The notes beneath the pieces were generated by a model. It had not been told where the DNA came from, searched no databases, and was given only the letters and a program-made list of their open reading frames with translations. The position numbers and the translations under genes are program-made. 64,000 bases of DNA from Panagrolaimus kolymaensis (Eukaryota; Nematoda; Chromadorea; Rhabditida; Panagrolaimidae), in assembly GCA_028622995.1 (NCBI GenBank), contig JAJQJQ010000043.1, positions 2,108,001 to 2,172,000 on the forward strand, given 5' to 3'. Below are positions 1-14,300 of the stretch, piece by piece. How positions within the stretch are numbered: position 1 is the stretch's first letter; each line of letters begins with the position of its first letter.

Positions 1-2450
1 ACAGTTAATTCCTTTTTCATACTTAGTTGATCTTTCTTTAACCTAAAATAAAGATTTCTTGTTCTTTGAATTTTTTTCTTCTCTATAAAAATTTGTTTAT
101 TTTAAATTTTAATTAAAATTTCAACGGTTTATTCCAGTTTTATAAAAATACTAAGTAATAAAAGTTTTTTATCCTGCTTTTCATCAATGCAGTTATTATC
201 TTTCCCTAAATTTTTTTCTCGCAGCGCCCCAAGATATTCAAACTCTCAGTTAATATGTTTAATTTTAATAAAAAAAAAGTCAAAAAGAATTTTATTTTTA
301 ATGCCCAAGTAAAAATTCTATCGCATGAAATAACAGTTTATAAAGGCAATAATAATATATTTTGAACAATAATTATTACTCAGTTACTGTCCTCACCATA
401 AATTTCCAATCAAATACCCAGTTTTGTACTTTTACTTTTTCCACAAAGAAAATCTTATTCCAGTTTTTAACTTCCTAAAATTAAAAGGACAAAAAATAAA
501 GATTGGTGACAATTGTCAAAAAAAGCCAATTGCCTCTTTTCTCCGTGAAACAAAGCAAAAAAATTGTCTCAGTTTTTATTTTATTTTTTTACTCTTTTTT
601 TCTTCAAAACCCCAAAGAAAAAAATTGATGGAAAAAGGTTCCTTTTTTTCACAAACAAAGAAAAAGTGATCAGTTTGAGTGAGTAAATGTTCTCATTAAA
701 AAAAAATACGAAGCAATTTTTCATTTAATCTGTCACCAAGTTTTCGTTTCTTTCACTTTTATCAAAAATAACAAATTTGTTAATCGTTTAAAAAAAAAGA
801 GAGGCTCCCATTTTTTTAAATTATTTTTTTAAGAAAAGATATATTGAGTAAAAATTTTTTGTGTAAAGAGGAATCTTCTTCGCAATTTTAACGAGATTAA
901 TTTAAAAAAGATTTTTAGATAAAAAAATAAAATAAATTTTAAATCTTCTTTTTCTTCTATAAATTTTGGTTGCCAGCTGATATTCAGTTTTTTTTTAATT
1001 CTCTTTTGTATCTTTCAAAGTGTTGTTAAAATTAAAATTTTCAACAACCTTGTTATCTCTCTTCACCAGTTTTTTTTCTTCATTGACTCCAAATTTTATG
1101 TGTCTTTTTCAGTTAAACATCTCGAAATTAAAAAAAACCCCAGCCCAATTTCTTATTCAGTTTTATAATGCTATTCCTCCTCAGTTTTCTTGATTTTGAT
1201 ATTCTTTAAAAAAATGAATCACTAAATTTTTTGTAAATTTTCTTCTGAAGAAATCCAGTTTTAAATTTTATCTTATAAAATTTTTTTTTTCTTAAATCTC
1301 ATTCGCTCCACTTTTTATTCAACAACTAATTACTTTTACTCTTAAATAGCAACAAGTATGTGTTAGTTACCACATCATTCAAACGTACAGTTTAAAAGAA
1401 GTTAAAAAAATTCCAAAATCCAAAACAGTTGTCAGTTATTTTTTTATTTATTTTTCATTCAAAAAACGAAATAAGACAATGATAGTTTAAAATAAAATTT
1501 TTATTTTTCCGAAAACGTAAGAATTACACAGTTTTTTCATCATTATTTGGAACATTTGGAACTGAAGTAGCAGCAGCAGGAACATGAGGATTCTTTTTGG
1601 ATGGTGGTGCTGTACATGTTGCAAGTGGAAAGATTTCCATATTTGATTTTGATTTATCTTTCATTTCTTTTTTACTTTTTTCATTATTTTTATTACCATT
1701 ATTAGTTGCTGCTACTACACCTTCATCACTTCCGCCAGTTATTTCACATTCGCCTCTTTCTTCAGCACGTTTTCGTCGCATTTCATCAAAATAATTTGCT
1801 GGATATACTTGACCATTTTTTGTTTTAGCCATTTTCTTCTGAAAATTTTTTTTGGATTAATAAGTTTTTGTGTTCGAACAAAAAAACAGTACTGTACAGT
1901 TTTCGAATCAAGAAAAAAAGTTTGAATTAAAAAGACTTACATTTTTGTTTTGTTGTTTCAATTCCTGTTTTTGTTCATGTTTAATCACAAATTTTGATAG
2001 CTTTTCTTGTTTGAATGCAGCACAATAACATAATACAGCAAGAACTATTCCAACTACGATAACAATAACACCAATAATTGAAAAGATTACAATAACTGCG
2101 ATTAAAACACTTGATAATTCACACTGAAAAACAAACAAAAAATTATTGAGATTAAATACACTGTTTATTTTGGTAATACAGTTTTTGATTTATACCCTTA
2201 TAAGGAAATGCAGTTTCGAATAAAAAATGATCAAAATAAGAAAAATGACAGTTTTTAGTCTTTAGGCCTTGTAGCTCCGGCAATTTATAATCAGACAGTT
2301 ATTTCTTTAAAAAAAATTTAAAACCTTTTGGTTAATCGTCTTCAGATAACTGACACTAAAGAAACCCAGTTATTTATCTCTCATAAACCCAACGATCTTA
2401 ATCTACAGTTAAAAACCCCTTCAAAAAAAAAAGAGAAACACATACCTTTT
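1..2450 (-). repeat. Minus-strand array of AACTG units (left array)
   Basis: On the plus strand this stretch carries CAGTT, usually CAGTTTT or CAGTTAA, about every 60-100 bases (for example near 131, 188, 247, 380, 461, 571, 1066, 1158, 1256, 1427, 2210, 2249, 2368, 2405). Read on the minus strand each is (A/T)AACTG followed by about 20 bases of mixed sequence and then an A/T tract. I count roughly 26 copies and almost none in the other orientation. Part lies in introns of the minus-strand membrane-protein gene; the rest (1-1500) lies beyond its stop codon, where I see no exon, so it may belong to an intron of another minus-strand gene outside the window or to a long downstream transcript. 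Confidence 0.75.
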
Positions 2451-2619
2451 TTTGATTTCCATCTTTTAGAACACAATCATATCCATTGGAACATTGAGGA
2501 TCACAAATAATTTTTTCTTCCATTTCGTATTCATTTGATCCATTAATAATTGTTGTGAAGCATCCAAGAATAATTAACAATATTTTCAATATTTGTAATT
2601 TCATTTTTCGTTCTTTCAA
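1524..2619 (-). CDS. Small single-pass membrane protein with cysteine-containing ectodomain
   Basis: Three exons on the minus strand, 2619-2446, 2123-1941 and 1838-1524, all joined in phase 0 with GT donors and AG acceptors, give about 223 residues. The first exon encodes a hydrophobic signal-like segment (residues ~6-26) and a short extracellular part with three cysteines (ICDPQC...YDC); the second begins with a fourth cysteine and a very hydrophobic I/V/L helix (residues ~64-93), then a charged Q/K-rich segment; the third is a basic, then N/S/P-rich cytoplasmic tail. This is a type I membrane protein layout. I do not recognise the family; the cysteines might be a degenerate EGF-like fold, but that is a guess. 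An internal Met six codons in could be the real start. The first intron (2445-2124) contains AACTG units in the sense of this gene. Confidence 0.6.
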
Positions 2620-4200
2620 TCAAAAAAAAAACAGCAGTGGATTTTCAAGCAGCAGGAGCGGCAGCAAAGCAAAATTGAAAACAAAAAACAAAGTGGAATT
2701 TTTCTTTTTTCGTGGCTTTCTCGTCGTTGGTCGTCGTTGTCGTCGTAGCTTTTTTGTTTTGGTTTTGATGTTGATGATGATCGATTTTTGGATAAATTCA
2801 AGTCGCCTCTTTCAAATCGAAGAAAACTGAAAAATGAAAGTTTTTTAGTTTAATTTTTGTGAGAATGAATAAACGCTTGGGAAAAAATCGTAATAATGTA
2901 AATTTTTTAATTTTCTTTTCACAAGCATTTTAGTGGCGAGAAAGAATAAAAAATTAGAATAACTGGAGTTTGTAAAATAAGTTTTGCTCAGACGACTACA
3001 ACAGTTCTCAATTTTAGATTTTATTAGTTTTTTTGGTAAACTTATTTTGATATTTAATTTTTTTATGGACCTTCGATGACCCAACTTTTAAGAAATATAT
3101 AAAAAGATAAATGTATTCACTGTAATTTTCAAGCTTTTTTTTGATTAAGAATTTTTGACCCTTTAGGATTTTTTATTAAAATTTTTAGTTTGTCTTTTGA
3201 GTGGATAAAGTTTTAAACTGTAACTCCTGTCTCGGTGGTTTACTTTTGCCATTCGGGTGAAACATATTCCCATCATTTTTGTTTTCATGTCTTCTCGTTT
3301 TTTTTCATTGATCGAAAACATTAATGAAATAAAAATGCCCCATTTCTTATTTTTTCAGTTTTTTTTAACTCTCTTGCCTGTCCATCTTTTGCCATTTTCA
3401 CCTTCTTTTTTTTTAAATATTTTTCTAAGTTTTTGATATAACTTTTTGACATTTTTCATAGGTTTGTTTTGCTGCTATCGCGGTTGGCGGCAGCAATGAT
3501 CGAATCCAAATTATATTTTCTTCTTTTCTTTTCATTTCCGTGTCCTTAAAAAAAATTTGTATAATAATATTTTTTTCCAATCTATCTTATTTATTTTTTG
3601 ACAATCAATCAATCAAAAAGTTAACGAAAAAAAAGTGACAAATTTTTCTTTCTTATTTTTTTTCTTCTTCCTTGGATCGCAAAAAAAAAACGTGCAACAT
3701 TATTTTATTTTTGCTAAAATATAAAAAACTTTGAAATCAGCGATTTGAGTTTGAGAAAAAAGAAAAAAAATGTATTTTTTTTTCATTTTATTTTTTTTCT
3801 CGATTACTTTTTTTACTTATCAACATTTATTTTTGCGAGAGACAAACAAAAAAAAGTGATTTATTAACTCATGTTCTATTTTTTCGGTGATAATTTATGT
3901 TTCATGTTTGCATATTTTTTTATATTTATAACTGATCGGAAAGAGAGAGAGAGCGGCCGGCCACCTATGTTTGTTAGAAGAGCGATAAAAAAATAAATAT
4001 ATTTGAAACATTTATCACACATTTTTTTTGTCACCTCTCAATTTTTTTCTTTATTATTTTTTTATTGATCGATAAAAAGCAGCATCATTTATTTTCATTT
4101 ATGTATGTTCGTAAAAAAAAAGCATGAAACTTTTGGGGTTTATTTTTTTTTTATTGGTTTGCTTTTTTTAGGTGTCTAAAACAAAGTAATTTTTATTAAA
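2620..4200. other. Divergent intergenic/promoter region
   Basis: No coding exon seen. It lies between the start of the minus-strand membrane protein and the plus-strand vab-8 unit. AACTG words are sparse here (about 2823, 2958, 3216 on plus) and the orientation changes across it. A GA tract at about 3939-3953 runs into an 8-base GC palindrome, GGCCGGCC, at 3955-3962, unusual in this AT-rich sequence. A non-coding first exon of vab-8 could lie here; I cannot place one. Confidence 0.45.
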
Positions 4201-5311
4201 AAACTGACGACTAAGAGAATTGGGTGGATTTTTTGATGTATTTTTGTGAGGTTTTTTTAACTGTAAAAAAAATAATGCCATCGCTTACTTTTAACTGTGC
4301 TTTTAGGTTTCAAGTTTGATAAGTTTAAATTATAACTGAGAGAAATTTGATTAGGCGGCGAAATTTTAACAATAAAAAACACCATTCAAATTTATAAAAA
4401 ACTGTACCAAAATTTAGTTTATCTAATTTTTTGTTTGGGAAATTTTTTTTATTGTCTCGATGAAATTTTTACTTTAATTTTTTCACTTTTTAATTTCTTT
4501 TTTATTAACTGCTATCATTCTCTTTTATTCAATTTTTTTTTTAAACTGCGACTTCGATTGACAAAGTGCTAATGTGATTGATGAAAGATAAAACCACAAA
4601 AAAAAGTAAAAAGAATTTTTTATTTGTTTCAATTGATTTTATGATAATAAAAAAATCAAGTTTCCATCCATTTTCTATTTTAATTTTTTTATATTTTTGG
4701 GAGAAACCAATTGCAATTGGGATTTTTTTGCTTTCATTTAAAAATGAGAAAATAAAGTCGATGAAAAAAATATTTGTTACTTCGAATAACTTTTTTTCTT
4801 GGGAATTGTTTGATGGGTTAAATTTGGGTGCAATAATTTAAAACTGTAATCCCGAAAAAATAGGCTTTGTAATAATTTTTTAATTTACTTATTCAATAAT
4901 TTTTTTTGATATTTAATTTTTTGGTTTTTAAACTGAGTTATTCGTTATTCGGTGGTAAAATAAAACTGAGAAGTTCTAATTTATTTTTTTCTTTTATTTT
5001 TAACATTTATTTTTAAACTGCGTAGCCCTGCACAGTGGGAGCAAAACTGTCATATTTATAGTATACTTAAATATTAGCGATTTTTTAAATTGCATTTGTA
5101 ATAATATTGCCAAATTATAAAAAAAACTGAGTCGCAAAACATTTTTTTTATTATAGAATTTTTTATTTTTAAACTGTTTTCGTAGTAGTTCGTTGTTTTT
5201 TCCAATCGCCTTTACAATATTTTTTAATATTTTTAAACTGTATTAATTCAATATTAGCTAATGAAACTTTTTTTTTTTCAGAATGAAACATACGAAACAC
5301 ATATTAATTTA

Positions 5312-8300
5312 ATGCAACCCCAATATTTATCAATGCCATATTCAAATTATTCTCATCAACAACAAAGGTAAGCTTAAAAGTTTTTTTAAAAATTTAAACT
5401 GCTTTTTTTTTCATTTCCTCTGTTGCAAATTTTTCTCGATTATCTTATTTGGTTTGTTTCAAAACTGTGTCCATTTTTAAAATGATTCTTTGATATTCGA
5501 CAAGCAAAAAAATCCATGCTCATCCCTTTCTTTTTTTTTTTTTTCATCGGGTGAATATCAAATTTCAAAAAAGGATGATCAAGCTTGATCGATTCTTTAA
5601 TCAAACAACAAATTTTTTTGGTTTTTTCTTTTAAATATCTCTAATTTTTTTTGGTTGTTGTAAACATAAGCAAACAAGCTTTTTACATACATTGAAATGG
5701 TAAACTGACCATGTTGAAAGGAAAAAAAGGGAAGGAAAAATTGAACGCTTGTTTTTGCGATGTTTTTCGTAAAAACAAATTTTTCTTTGATGAATTTCGT
5801 CGCAGCATCGTCAGTGGCGGCAAAATGATTGATGTATGAAATAAATGAATAAAATCTTTTTTCGGGTGCACAATTTTTTTGGCGATAAATATTCTAAAAC
5901 TGAGATAAATGAAAAATGGAAAATCCCGAAAGATATCTATGTATTGCGTAAAATTAATAAACGGAGGAGTATCGGAAAATTTGATTTAAGATTTTAAAAA
6001 TAAATAAATAATTTTTATATTATATTTTTTTTGTCGGTCAAGTACAAGGTTAATGACACTTTGTTTTTGGGTGTGAAGATTTATCTTTAATTTATTTCTT
6101 TTTGATTATTTTTAAAAAAGGTTATTTTTTGAGTTTTAAACTGGTAATAATAATTAATAGCTCAATTTGAGAATTAAACTGTCAGAATTGATAACATTGT
6201 GTTTTACTCACGAAAAAAACTTAAAATTTAATTTATCTGTTTGTTATCTCAGCAAAATTTTGAATCTTTAAAAACTGCCAAAAATCTTTACGATTTTATT
6301 TATTTTGAATTTACTATAAACTTCTTCATTTTTATTTTTCTAATTATTTTATTCATTAAAAAAAACTGTTAATTTGTCTTCACAAGAGACATCTTTATTT
6401 TAAACTGTTACATATTGAAATTGTACAAGGTTTCGCATAAAAAAACTGCCAAAAAAAACAGAATGCATTATTAACACATCAAAACTCATCACTTTTGGAT
6501 TTTTTGGTAAACATAATTTTTTATTTAAATTAACTGCCTTTTGTTTTTTACGGTCTCCTTTTTTATCAAACTTTTTTTTCTTCTTGAAATCGATCTGTTA
6601 ATTTTTTTTTATTTCCATAAATTAAGCAAGTTTTTTTTCTTTGATGAAAACTGTGTTGATATTTTTTTATTTCATAGGTAAAAATAAACTGTTATAAGCC
6701 TAACAAAAAAAAACTTATTATAAAATAAAAACAGATCACAATAAATTCCAAATGATCGAAAAATAAAAACTGAAATTGAAATTAATTTCTTTTTCAAACA
6801 TTTAATAAAAAGAATTTAGCCAATTTTTTTTCCAAAAAAAAAATAAAACTGCACCAAAAAATTTATTGCATCTATTTTCGAAAAATTAATAACTGTCAAA
6901 GATCTTTGTATTTGGTTGAGGTAATGCATTTCAAAAATCCCTTTGATTTTTTTTATAAATTTTTATTTTAAAACTGATCCCTTTTTTTCGTATGTCTTTT
7001 TTTTTCAATCACTCATTGTCTGATTTCATTATCCTTATTTTTCCAGTGTCTAAAAAAACGAACACCTACTATATTTTAACTTCTTTTTTTTGTTCTTGAT
7101 TTATAGACTCCATTCCATTTTCGACATAGCACAAAAAAATACATTTATTTTCATTCCCTGATTCTAATTCTTCTTTCTATCCTCCATTTTTTCCAACAAC
7201 AAAAAAATCAACTAACAATTTTCCCATTTTTTTGAAACCGCTTCGACTCTTCCATATTTTTTGCTTTTTTTATGGATCTAACTCTTCTTTTTTTTTGTTA
7301 CCATCCTCCAAGTATTTTTTTTTTATATGTTTTCTAATCTGTCAACAAAGATTTTATTAAGCATTCATCAGACAGAATAAGAGAGGAGTGGGCAACTTTT
7401 ACGAGCTATTTTTTTTTTTTCGATTGGGCATTTTTTCTTTCATATATTTTTTGCGCAGAGTCATCTTCTTTTTTTCTGTTTTTTATTTATTTATTTTCTT
7501 CTTTGGGGATTTATTTATGCAAGAATTTGGCGCCAGGTGGTGGTAAAAACAAGAAAGAGAGTCATAAAGCTCCGTCTCTTGTGTTTTTATGTTTAGGAAA
7601 AAGGAGGTCTTTTGGAAATTGGTTGATTCATTCTTATTTTGTTTTTTTGGAAACTGTAGAAAATCGTCTATTTTTTTTTGTTTGACAAACTGAGTTGGAT
7701 AATGTATGCGGATTGTAAAGAAAAAACTTTTAAACTCTTTAGATCTTTATTTGATTGAAATATTAACTGTATTGCCTTGAGATTCTTATTATTCGATTTA
7801 AAGATTTTAAATTTCTTGAAAATTTATCTTTTTAATTCTTTGCCATATAACTGTCTTAAAAGAAAACTGGAATCTTTGAAATTATATCGAAATCTTTGTT
7901 TAAAGACAAAAAAAACTGTTCGTGCTTTGAGTTCTCGAGCAAAGCCAAGACAAAATATAAAAGATAAATCAAAACTGTTTTGGTTTTGAAGTTTGGGAGG
8001 TTAAGATTTAAATCATAGTTTTTATTAAACTGTTTGCTTGACAAATTTTGTTTTTTAAATTAAACTGGCACTTTCTTTGTTAAGGCATTAATAAAGAGAC
8101 ATATTAGCATTTTTCGTTCTTTATCCCTTTTCTTTGGTTTGTCTCTCATTCTCTCACTTTCCTTTTGTTATTTTAGCTAAATTCATTTTGCAAAAAAATA
8201 AGCTAAAAAAATATAGCCGAAAGAGAAAATAACGAACGATTTGAAAAAAAAAATAAAGTGATGATTGATTGCAGAGCAGAAAAAAAATAGAAAGCAAAGC

Positions 8301-11300
8301 CAAAACGATTGCGGCGTCCATTTTTTGTTTTGTTCTAAAAAAATCTCGCAAAAATAACAAAATGTGTCACTTTTTTAGCCAGATTTTATTTTTTGCCGGT
8401 CGCAATTTATTTTCTTCGTTAAACGTGTTGAATTTAAAAAAAAACTGAACATAGTTAGTGTAAAATAAACTGTCCATTGCGTGCTTGGACCTGCTATAAA
8501 ATGTTGGGAGTTTAATTTCCTTTAGGGTAAAAAACTGATTTTGACTATATTCATATTGATATGTTTTTTCTTTTTTTATTTAACTCGAAAATTTTTATTT
8601 ACTGTAAATTATCAAGGCATTATTTAAAACTGGCTTTGATGCTTGATAGGCTATGTTTTCATTTTTTTTATATTTAATTATTAATTATTATTATTTTTTG
8701 ATTTAAAACTGACATTTGATTCTCTTCTTTAAGTGGACAAAATTTTTTTAAGAATAAAAAAATTCTCCTTGTCTTTCAACAATATTTGATCACATTAAAA
8801 TTTTTTAACAAATAAACTGAGTCATTGTGGATATATAGGATACAGTATAAGAATTTATGAATAGTTTCAAACTGTACGCGGATAAAAATGACGGATTATT
8901 CATTCGTCAAAGGTTATATTTAATTAAAAAATAAACTGGGCGAGTTGATTAATTTTGGACCAAGGTTTTTGGATTTAAGAATATTTTTTCAAAAAGTTTA
9001 ACTGAAACAGATTTCAAAAATAGGAATTATAAACGCGAAATTTTTGTTTGCTATTTCAACAATTCTATGGGTAATTTTTAACTGTATATTTCAGTATCAA
9101 TCTTATTAAGATTTTAGGACACTGATGCTTTAGCAAAAATTAATTTAAAACTGCAAGTTCTTTGGTTTTGTAAAAAATTTAAAAAAAAAACCTTTTTCGT
9201 TTTTACTTTTTATTTTTTTACTTTTTCCCACAAAAATAAAAACATTCACGAAATGGAATGATAAATTTTTGATTTATTTTACTTGCGTAAAAAATTTGCT
9301 TTGAAGTCAGTCGGTTGAATGAAACAAAAAACATAGGAAAATAAAGTCTAATTTGTTCTTTGTTTTTTCTTTTTTCTCCAAAAAATATAAATGTCCGAAA
9401 AAAAAGTAATCCCCCGCAGAGGTTAACAAGATGATAGTTTTTTTCTTTTTTCTTCAGCCAATTTTTTTTTTGGTTTTCTCCCTCAAAAATAAAAAATAAG
9501 CCAAGAAAAAAACTGGGTCTACCCGAACAATTGGGTTTTTTTCAATTCTTTTTAGTGTGTTTTTTCTTCGAAGGTTAAAAAAGCAGAAAAAAAAGAAGCT
9601 CATTCAAAATGAAAATAAAAACTGTGGCGAACTTTGGCCCCATGAATTTTTTTGTGGTATAATTTAACTGACCCTGTGAAAATTGCTTGAACCATTTAAA
9701 TTTAAAATAAAAATTATGAAATAACTGCGAAGAGAGTTTGTAGCTTGAGTTTAGATGAAAAAAGCTAGAAAAATGCGTGGTTTTGGCTGCCTACTTTTGG
9801 CGTTCATTTTAGTTTGTGGTTTTTTAAACTTTTGTTGGTTTAGCTAAACCTGAATCATTTTTTAATTAAATTTTTATAAATAAAAATAGAAAAAACTGTA
9901 ATATAAATTCATTATCATCCTAAGCATAAAACTTTGAAAATAATAAAAACTGCGTTTCCTTGAATTACTTTTTTTATGCTTTAATTTAGTAAAGTTTAAC
10001 TGTCGAGATCTGTGTTTGAGAGAATAATTTTTTTATTACTACATTTTTATATAAAATAAAGGAAAACTGGATGCAACAAAGTCTAAGTGAATATTAAAAA
10101 AAAACTGTTCACATTTATTGTCTTCTAGACAAATTTTTACTGATGGTTGGGAGGATTGATTAATAATAAATTTTAAAATAAAAAAATCTTTAAATAAACT
10201 GGATTTTATTATTAATTTTATTTGATTTGGATTTGGATTTTTTATTTACTTTTTTTTTGCAAGTTAATAAAGATGCAGGAGCTTTTACTGTTGTGGATAT
10301 TTTTTAAAAAAAACTGTGGTCGGATTTTTCAAATTCTTTTGCATTTCTTGATTTCAAAAGATTTTTTAATTAAAAAATATTCGTAACTGATTTCTTCTAT
10401 TCATTTCTTTTTGCTTTCATCTTTTAAAAAAACTGACTTCCAAAGATGTGCCATTTTTGTGTGGCTTTTTTATGCTTAAATTTTTTTGTTTTATGATTCT
10501 GAGACACAAAGGCAAAATGTTTAATAAACTGAGACAAGTATTTTAAATCCATAATTAAAATAGTCACAAAATTTATAAGAAGAAAAAAACTTAAAACACT
10601 GTATCCATTTGAGCCGCAATCAGCAAACAAAAAAATTTAAATATCTTGCAATAATAAAACTGAATTTCCAAAAATAATAAGGTTTTTTTTTATTATTAAA
10701 AACTGTTTTTCTTTGGATTCCATTTTAATTCACAAATATCTAAATTTTTTAATAGTTTTTTTGTGATTGTTTTTTTTCATTCATCCTTATTTTGGATTCT
10801 TTTCTTTTTGTTGTTTTTTTCTTCATCCATCGCCTTTTTTACCCTCTAATAATAAGCTTCAAAAGAGTAAGAGAAAGAAGAGTCAATGCTTGCTTAAAAG
10901 CAAAAAAAGAAAAGTCAAGTACTCAAACACACAAATACCTACTTAGCAAGCAAAAAAAAAATCATTAGTCCCATTTTTTTCTTCTTCTAAAAAAGGAGAT
11001 CTCTTTCTTTTTTTCGTTTAAAAAATACACCGCTGCAAAATGCAAAAAATTGAAGCGAATCACCTTTGTGTTGATCGCTTTTTTTTTTTTGCCGCACTTA
11101 AATGCATACACATTAGTCTCATCGATACATACACAACGAACACAAACATTAAGCAAAAAAATAAAAAATGAAAGAGAGAGAGAGAGAGTAACCAGTTGCC
11201 AAATCGTCGCCATCTTCTTTATTTTCGGCAACGATGGCTGCGATGCTATGCAAATTTGTGTTTCACTAATCTCTTCTTTTTCTTCGACACTAAAGAAAAA

Positions 11301-14300
11301 AAAATGAGCGGCAAAAAAGCTTTGTTTTTTCGTTCTTGTCTTCGCTTTTTTGAGCTTTTCTAAAACAAAAAAAAACTGACTTAGTTTTTATTTTTTTGAA
11401 TGTTGGATCCAAACAAAAACAAAAATAAAAATAAAGAATTTTTTAAAACTTTTTTTGTAAACTGGCTTCAGGTCGATTTTTAGTGGTCGTAAAATCTTAT
11501 CACTATTGATTATAATTATTAAACTGAACTAGTTTATATTTTCCTTCATTGCCATTTATGCAATAATAGCATGGTAGATAAATATTTTTAAACTGTTTTT
11601 TTCAATCTTTTCTTTTTGAAAGTTTTTTTATTTTTAAACTGTTGGCCGCCAACAGCGTTTAGTATTTTTTTTATATCTCCTTTTCTTCTTTTCTTTTTTT
11701 TTGAAACGAAGGAAAATCTTTTGATTCTTTCTTCTTTTTTTGTGACAGAAAAAAATATTATATTTATTTATTTAACTGCATAATACAAATTTTTTTTACA
11801 AAATTTAATATTTATCATTTATTTAAAAACTGACTAACATTAAGGTCAATCAATGTCTTTAAATTTAGAATTGACTCTAAATCACATTGATTTCAGGCAA
11901 CGCGGATCTTTTTTTTCATTATTAAAACTGATGTTTGTCTTTAACAAATTTGAATATTTTTTATTTTTGTTTTCAAATAAGAAAGAAAATTTTCATGATA
12001 GCAGTTTAGGTTTATAATAATTTTTTTTCTTCACTGGAAGGAAGCTCTTCAGCTCATTGGTTTCAAAAATTGAAGTAATTATTCTTCATTTTTCTTATCC
12101 ATGGCATTTTTTTGTTGATAAGTATTTTTTAAACTGGATAACATCCCTTGTAAAGATAGATTGCGGTTATTACTCATTTTATAAACTAGGGCAAGCTAGC
12201 TGGTATTGTCTTCAGCTAAATTAAGAAATTTATTTTTAATTTATATCAAAAACTGAGCGGATGAGCCTCAACAGGGGAAGGTAAAAATATTTTATTTACT
12301 TTTCTAGGAATTTCACTGTAAATCGCTTCCGTTGAGAGCCATTTTATTTATATAAAAAACTGGCTGGAAACACCATGTAAGGGTTTTCATAATCTATTTT
12401 TAAATTAACTTTTATGCAAGCCATTTAAATTAAGGGTAATATTTTTTTAAAACTGATTAGGAACGTTTCTTCGCGGTATTTCAAATACTTAGTAATTTTA
12501 ATGTTTTTTTTTTAATTTTTGCCATTGGCATTTTGGTATTATTAAAACTGGGTTCAGATTCCATTATATTAAAATTATTTTTAAACTGCACCATTTTCTA
12601 AAGTTCCGCAACTATTCAAGATCGTACTTATTTTCTTAATAACTGGGTACGAATGTTGTTTTTTCTTTTACTATAGTCTTTCAACCATTGATTTTACCAA
12701 ACAAAAATATTTTTATCTATTTTATTATTTTTTTTACAAAGTTCATTACCCCTTTTTACTTTCTTCCCTTTTTCATCTTTTTATTTTCTCCCAAAATTCC
12801 TTCTTTTCTTTTCTTAAAAGAAAGCTTAATACTATCATTTTCAACCGAACCCAACAAACAAAAAGGAAAGAAAAGCCAAAAAAAAAGAAGATGGAAGATG
12901 GAATGGAACAAAACTAACTCAATCAACTCTGTCCTTTTTTCGGTCTTTTTTTTCTTGGCTTCAAAAACATTTTTTTTCTTCGAGTAATTTTTCCTTATTT
13001 ATTTTTTTTGTTCAAAAAAAATTGAAAGAAAAAAGAAAGAAAATGACGAAAAAAATTTTTTCTTCTTCTTCTGTGGCTTTTATCTTTTTTTTCCTTTTAT
13101 TTTTCCAATCCGATAATTGCTTCTTTTTCTTTATTTATTTTTTTTAAATTTTCCATTTCAAAAGAAATTTTTTTATTTGTTTTCTTTTTTTGTTTTGTTT
13201 TACGTTATACAGTAATCAAAAGAAACAAGAAAAATATTGGAGATAGGATATTAGGGAAATTTGGCGGGATAATATTAAAAGAATAAAACTGAAATAAAGC
13301 TTAGGTTAGGAAAAGATTTTGACTGCTTGGATTGGTGGCTAAAAACCATATGAAATAAAACTGCAGGTTGTAGTTTTGTTGCAATAATTAAAAAAAATTT
13401 TAATTGGCTATCCTTTTTTTAAAATTTATTTTTATTTTTTAAACTGAGCTAGACTGTGTTTTGGAACATTAAGTTTTATCACAAATTTTTTAAAATTTAG
13501 ACATTTCCTAATTATTTTTGTTTGTAAACTAACTCCCCAAAAGGCACAATTTTTGTGAAGAAAAATAAATAAGTCTGACAGTTGATTTACTTTTTTTTTA
13601 TTATTTATTTAAAAACTGTATTGGCCTTCCCTTTTTTAATTACATATATTCTAAGCTTATTATATATCATAATTTTTATATTTTAACTGTGGTTCGAGAT
13701 TGGGGAAGTAACTACTAATCTAGATTCTTTTTAAAATTTTTGATGTGGGATAAAAAACTGTAATGTTTTTTTCTATATTTTCCTCAAAATTTTTAATTAA
13801 CTGAACTTCAAAAAAATTTCAGTAATTCGCTTTATTCATTAATTTTATTAATATTAAAAACTGTCTGGAAATTTGTTTTTTGTTTTAAACAAAAAATAAA
13901 CTGAAACCATGTGGTTATTAAATTTTAAAGAGAAATCTCTATTTTTAATTTTTTATAAACTGGGAGCATTTTTGACCTTTTTTCTCATTAAAATTAAATT
14001 AAAACTGATTTAAATAATGCTTTCTAGAATTTCGTAAGACAGTATAACAAATTTTAAAACTGTTGTTCTTAAATTTGCGGAGATTTCACTCGAATCCAAT
14101 GCTTTTATAGCAATTTAAAACCAATCAAAACTGCATTCAATTTCGCTAAAATTCTTTTAAAATGCCCGAGCTCAAGTCATTGCAATTTTGCAAATTTTTT
14201 TCTTAAATGCCTATACTTGAGCTATAACCAAATTTGCTTTAATTTTTTCTCCCAAAAACTGCGAATTTAATTTTAGACCGTTGACAAAATTTAAAAAAAT

